Assembly (NCBI RefSeq): GCF_000382285.1
Contig: NZ_KB907932.1
Coordinates: forward strand, 88,972 to 152,971
Reading direction: 5' to 3'
Source of the DNA: Solimonas variicoloris DSM 15731
Lineage (GTDB): Bacteria; Pseudomonadota; Gammaproteobacteria; Nevskiales; Nevskiaceae
Length of the DNA: 64,000 nucleotides
Part shown: piece by piece, positions 61,082 to 64,000 of the stretch
Numbering within the stretch: the stretch's first letter is position 1
Layout: each line of letters begins with the position of its first letter
Made by a program: the position numbers and the translations under genes
Notes under the pieces: generated by a model
Database searches by the model: none
Seen by the model: only the letters and a program-made list of their open reading frames with translations
Told to the model about the DNA's origin: nothing

Positions 61082-61507
61082 ATGCGACGACTAATTGCGG
61101 GCCTGATGCTGCTGACGGCGTTCTGCACGCCCGTCGCCCTCGCGGCGAGTGCGCCGTCGCCGGACGAAATGGCGGACGCGCTGTTCGGCAAGATGATCAA
61201 GGGCGACAGCGGCCAGGCTGTCGACGAGTTCTTCTCAGCCAATCCGCTGGTTCTGCAAAAGGCCCAGCAGATGCAACTGCTCAAGGGCCAGCTCGGCACC
61301 GTCATGCAGATCTACGGCAAGCCGTTCGCGTACGAGAAGATCTCGACCGAAGACATCACGCCGTCGCTGCAGCGGCGGCTGTACCTGACCAAGCACGAAT
61401 ATCACCCGGTGGTCTGGGAGATGTACTTCTACAAGCCGAAGGACCGCTGGCTGCCGGACCAGCTGCTGTTCGTCGACCAGTACCAGGTGCTCGGCCCGAA
61501 GAAGTAG
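61082..61507 (+). CDS. Small secreted protein of unknown function
   Basis: The product has 141 residues. A signal peptide (MRRLIAGLMLLTAFCTPVAL, cleavage after ALA near residue 22) is followed by a helical segment (DEMADALFGKMIKGDSGQAVDEFFSANPL) and a beta-rich C-terminus (LYLTKHEYHPVVWEMYFYKP, then WLPDQLLFVDQYQVLG). The last part resembles small NTF2-like or DUF3887-like folds, but I cannot name a family. ATG 61082 with AGGGG upstream decides the start. Confidence 0.65.
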   Translation: MRRLIAGLMLLTAFCTPVALAASAPSPDEMADALFGKMIKGDSGQAVDEFFSANPLVLQKAQQMQLLKGQLGTVMQIYGKPFAYEKISTEDITPSLQRRLYLTKHEYHPVVWEMYFYKPKDRWLPDQLLFVDQYQVLGPKK

Positions 61508-61527
61508 AAACGCGGATGCGCCGCGTC

Positions 61528-61549
61528 GCGCCGGCCGACGGTCCGGCGC
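61528..61549. terminator. Hairpin between convergent genes
   Basis: GCGCCGG pairs with CCGGCGC across eight bases, between the stop of the secreted protein (61507) and the stop of the MaoC-like gene (61569). There is no U-tract. Confidence 0.35.
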
Positions 61550-61568
61550 AGCGCGCCCGGCCCCGGCC

Positions 61569-62042
61569 TCAGCCGCTGCGCCCCGCCAGCATCCGCTTCG
61601 CCGTGTACGTCAGCACGCGCTCGTCGCGCGTGCTGTAGACCTCGATCTCGCTGCTGACGATGGCGCGGTTGTGCTTCGACGTCGGCTTGACCTCGGTGAC
61701 GGTGACGACGGCCCAGATCGTGTCGCCGACGCGGACCGGCGCGATCGCCTTCAGCGACATTTCGAGCAGCGCCAGGCCGGTGCCCTGGATCATGGTCTGG
61801 AACAGCAGGCCCTCGATCAGGCACTGCGTCAGCGCCGCCGGCACCGGGCGTCCGCCGATCGCGCCACCCTCGAATTCGGCGTCGATGAAGATCGCTTCGA
61901 GCATGCCGGTCACCGAGATGAAGTTGACGAGATCGGTCTCGGTGACGGTGCGGCGGATCGTGCGGAAGCGCTGCCCCGCCTGGATGTCCTGCCAGTAGAA
62001 ACCCTGCCCCAGCAGGGCCGCGTCGTGTCCGGGGGTGCTCAT
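61569..62042 (-). CDS. MaoC-like hot-dog protein lacking the usual catalytic pair
   Basis: This 157-residue hot-dog protein has DIQAGQRFRTIRRTVTETDLVNFISVTGMLEAIFIDAEFEGGAIGGRPVPAALTQ in pieces typical of the MaoC/FAS1 dehydratase family, ending with VKPTSKHNRAIVSSEIEVYSTRDERV. The standard GDxNPxH is replaced by VTGMLEAIFID, so the catalytic Asp/His pair is not evident. It may bind a thioester without hydrating it, or use other residues. The partner gene, if any, is not adjacent; an M20 peptidase lies 83 bases upstream. Confidence 0.75.
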   Translation of the reverse strand: MSTPGHDAALLGQGFYWQDIQAGQRFRTIRRTVTETDLVNFISVTGMLEAIFIDAEFEGGAIGGRPVPAALTQCLIEGLLFQTMIQGTGLALLEMSLKAIAPVRVGDTIWAVVTVTEVKPTSKHNRAIVSSEIEVYSTRDERVLTYTAKRMLAGRSG

Positions 62043-62125
62043 CGCCTGTCTTCGCTCCTGAGGTGTAAGAGCCGGCGCTGCCGCCGGCCCGGTCGGGGGC
62101 CGATCTTAACGGCTGGCGGCGCCGC

Positions 62126-63550
62126 CTAGTCCTTCTGGTTGGCGTAGACCTTGACGATCTCGTAGAGGAAGGCGCGGCCGTCCAGCAGCGATTGCACGCG
62201 TATGCGCTCGTCGACGCCGTGCGCGTGGCTGCCCTCGGCGTCGTGGAACAGGCCGGACAGACCGTAGCTGGGAATGCCGGCGCCGATCAGGAAGCGACTG
62301 TCGGTGGCGCCGGTCGACATCGTCGGCACCACGATCACGCCCGGCCACATCTTCTGCGCGAGCTTCTGCACCGGACCGAGGATGGCGGCCGTCAGCGGCG
62401 GCGGCGCGCCGATGCCGGTCGACGGTTCGACCTCGGCGCTGACGGTGACCCGCTCGTCGCCGATCAGTCCGACCAGCGTCTGCCGCACGGTCTCGGGTGC
62501 GACGCCGGGCAGGATGCGGCAGTTGACGTTGGCGGTGGCGCGCTGCGGCAGCGCGTTCGGCGCGTGACCGGCATTGACCTGGGTGGCGACGCAGGTCGTG
62601 CGCAGCATGCTGTTCCAGCCGGGGTTCTTCGCCCACAGGCGCGCGGCGGCGGCCTGGTCCTGCGGATCGGAGAGGATCGCGCGCATGTCGGCGGCAACAT
62701 CCGGCGCCGAAAGCCTGGCCTGCTGCGTGAAGTAGCCGCGCGTGGCGTCGTTGAACTGCGTCGGGAAGGAGTACGCGCCGATCCTGTCGAGCGCCGCGGC
62801 GAGACGGTAGATCGCGTTGTCCGGCACCGGCCGCGAGCTGTGGCCGCCGGGATTCGTGACCTCCAGCTTGAAGTCCTGATAGACCTTCTCGCCGGCCTGG
62901 ATCTGCAGCGCGCGCGGCTTGCCGTCGCCGTCGAGTTCGCCGCCGGCGCCCTCGTTGATCGCGAACGCGGCGTCGAGCACCTCGGGCCGGGTCTTGAGCA
63001 GCCAGCGGACACTGTTGAAAGTCTGCGGCGTTTCCTCGCCGCAGGTCAGCGCCAGCTTGAGACCGCGGCGTGGCTTGAAGCCCTCCTGGCGGTAGCGGAT
63101 CAGGCTGTCGGTGAAGACCGCCGCCATCGCCTTGTCGTCGCTGGCACCGCGCGCGTAGAAGAAGCCGTCTTCCTCGACGAGCGTGAACGGATCGCGCTGC
63201 CAGTCCTCGCGCTTGGCCTCGACGACGTCGAGGTGCGCGAGCAGCAGGATCGGCTTGAGCGACGCGTCGCGGCCCGGCAGCGTGGCGATCAGCGCGCCGT
63301 CCTGCGGCCGCTCCGGCGGCGCGAGGATCTGCAACTGGGCATCGCCATAGCCGGCGTTCCTGAGCCGCGCCGCCATCTTCTCGGCCGCCGCCGTGCAGCT
63401 GCCGGCCGACAGCGTGGTGTTGGTTTCGACCAGCTCGCGGTAGAGCGAACGAAACGCCGCTACGCCGGCATCGCCGGCGGTCGCCGCCACCGGCTGCGCG
63501 GCAGCGGCCAGCGCGGCGAGGACAAGGGAAGCACTGCGAACGGCGCGCAT
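62126..63550 (-). CDS. M20-family metallopeptidase, exported
   Basis: This 474-residue enzyme has a signal peptide (MRAVRSASLVLAALAAAAQP, cleavage after ATA). The dinuclear zinc motifs are HLDVVEAKREDW (first His/Asp), RGASDDKA (bridging Asp) and CGEET (catalytic Glu). The dimerization domain carries TNPGGHSSRPVPDNAIY, and the late His lies in LFHDAEGSHAHGVDERI. It is an aminopeptidase/carboxypeptidase of the M20 group, likely acting on di- or short peptides in the periplasm. ATG 63550 is used since it gives the signal peptide with GGAG upstream. Confidence 0.9.
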   Translation of the reverse strand: MRAVRSASLVLAALAAAAQPVAATAGDAGVAAFRSLYRELVETNTTLSAGSCTAAAEKMAARLRNAGYGDAQLQILAPPERPQDGALIATLPGRDASLKPILLLAHLDVVEAKREDWQRDPFTLVEEDGFFYARGASDDKAMAAVFTDSLIRYRQEGFKPRRGLKLALTCGEETPQTFNSVRWLLKTRPEVLDAAFAINEGAGGELDGDGKPRALQIQAGEKVYQDFKLEVTNPGGHSSRPVPDNAIYRLAAALDRIGAYSFPTQFNDATRGYFTQQARLSAPDVAADMRAILSDPQDQAAAARLWAKNPGWNSMLRTTCVATQVNAGHAPNALPQRATANVNCRILPGVAPETVRQTLVGLIGDERVTVSAEVEPSTGIGAPPPLTAAILGPVQKLAQKMWPGVIVVPTMSTGATDSRFLIGAGIPSYGLSGLFHDAEGSHAHGVDERIRVQSLLDGRAFLYEIVKVYANQKD

Positions 63551-64000
63551 GCCGGTCTCCGGGTCAGGAATCTGCACAAGGGCCGGAGCCTAGAAAGCGC
63601 AGGCCCGCCCGCGCAAGAGGGCGCGACGTATCGCGCCGGCGCGGGCCGTGGCGTTGATATGACTTCCGCCGTCAAGAACGAGAGATGAATTTTTTGCTGT
63701 TTTCAGCTCATCTCGATTTACGACTCCTCTGAAGGCGGCGCAGCCAGCACGCTCGACGGTTGCTCACGCTGATATACGCGGGTTGGATACCGCAGTGCTG
63801 TGATCCGTCCATGCGCCTGCCGCGGTCTAGGCTCGCGAGTCGGCGATGCTCTGCCGTCGCCCAACGCCAGCGCGGATTGCGCATATTCACCGGGCTGCGC
63901 CGCCGTCAGAAGACTCGCCCTCCTGGGTTTGGGTGGATGGGGGAAGTGCGAGGTGCCGCTACGCCATCGCCGATGCGATCCGTGCAAGGTCCCAGACGAA
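63551..64000. other. 450-base right edge without a recognisable gene
   Basis: Short open frames exist on the minus strand (for example 63718-63987), but none has a ribosome site or family text that I can recognise, and their composition is Arg/Ser/Pro rich. The stretch contains a nested hairpin at 63682-63714 (GAGATGA with TCATCTC, and inside it GCTG-TTTT-CAGC), with T-runs, that is unusually AT-rich for this genome. It could be an intergenic terminator or the start of a feature that continues beyond the edge. Confidence 0.5.

Noticed and set aside
1..64000. tRNA, rRNA or tmRNA genes
   Set aside because: I looked for T-loop and conserved rRNA strings in the gaps and saw none; a covariance-model search would be needed to exclude them.

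Overview
The window is very GC-rich, densely coding DNA from a motile, aerobic Gram-negative bacterium. Family content (sucAB, a complete ccmABCDEFGHI set, FlgH/FlgI outer rings, RlmKL, a UbiH-family hydroxylase, sigma-54 and sigma-28 flagellar promoters) points to Gammaproteobacteria, most plausibly near Nevskiales/Solimonadaceae or Xanthomonadales. That placement is inference from gene content, not a database match.

Layout. (1) 1-6100, minus strand: the N-terminal part of an AraC-type regulator that runs off the left edge, sucB and sucA (2-oxoglutarate dehydrogenase E2 and E1), and galU. (2) 6093-13897, minus: a MaoC-like hydratase and the cytochrome c maturation operon ccmABCDEFGHI, whose cistrons mostly overlap by a few bases. 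(3) 14088-16264, plus: a UbiH/UbiM-type hydroxylase and folD. (4) 16357-19352, minus: fliD, flaG and fliC, with a near-consensus sigma-28 promoter. (5) 19353-29509: an accessory block between fliC and flgL, holding a reduced spore-coat-U type chaperone-usher pilus cluster (plus strand) and a two-gene lipoprotein operon (minus strand). The larger lipoprotein is 1517 residues and combines a phosphodiester-glycosidase-like domain with a purple-acid-phosphatase-like domain. (6) 29510-43577: the flagellar operon flgBCDEFGHIJKL on the minus strand, cheV upstream of it, and flgA, flgM and flgN on the plus strand. A 495-bp repeat element sits between flgJ and flgI. (7) 43631-51759: a macro-domain protein, an esterase lipoprotein, rlmKL, a DUF4337-like membrane protein, a coiled-coil membrane protein, a frameshifted periplasmic gene, an MFS exporter and a GNAT acetyltransferase. 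(8) 51832-54949: ChaB, a flavin reductase, a small acidic protein, a nitroreductase, a CBS-domain protein and a host-attachment-type protein, with several FNR/Anr-like boxes. (9) 54969-64000: MarC, a GIY-YIG protein, purC, rpe, a tryptophan-rich leader peptide before trpE, FxsA coupled to an archaeal-type methyltransferase, a small secreted protein, a divergent MaoC protein and an M20 peptidase. The last 450 bases contain no gene I can recognise.

Flagellar regulation can be read from the sequence. Sigma-54 type promoters precede flgB and flgA. Sigma-28 promoters with the same 11-base spacer precede fliC, cheV and flgM. This is a standard tiered scheme in which FlgM holds back FliA until the hook is complete. 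The most unusual items are the composite phosphatase lipoprotein and its partner, the accessory block that splits the flagellar locus, the family of small inverted repeats in the gaps, and the trp leader peptide.
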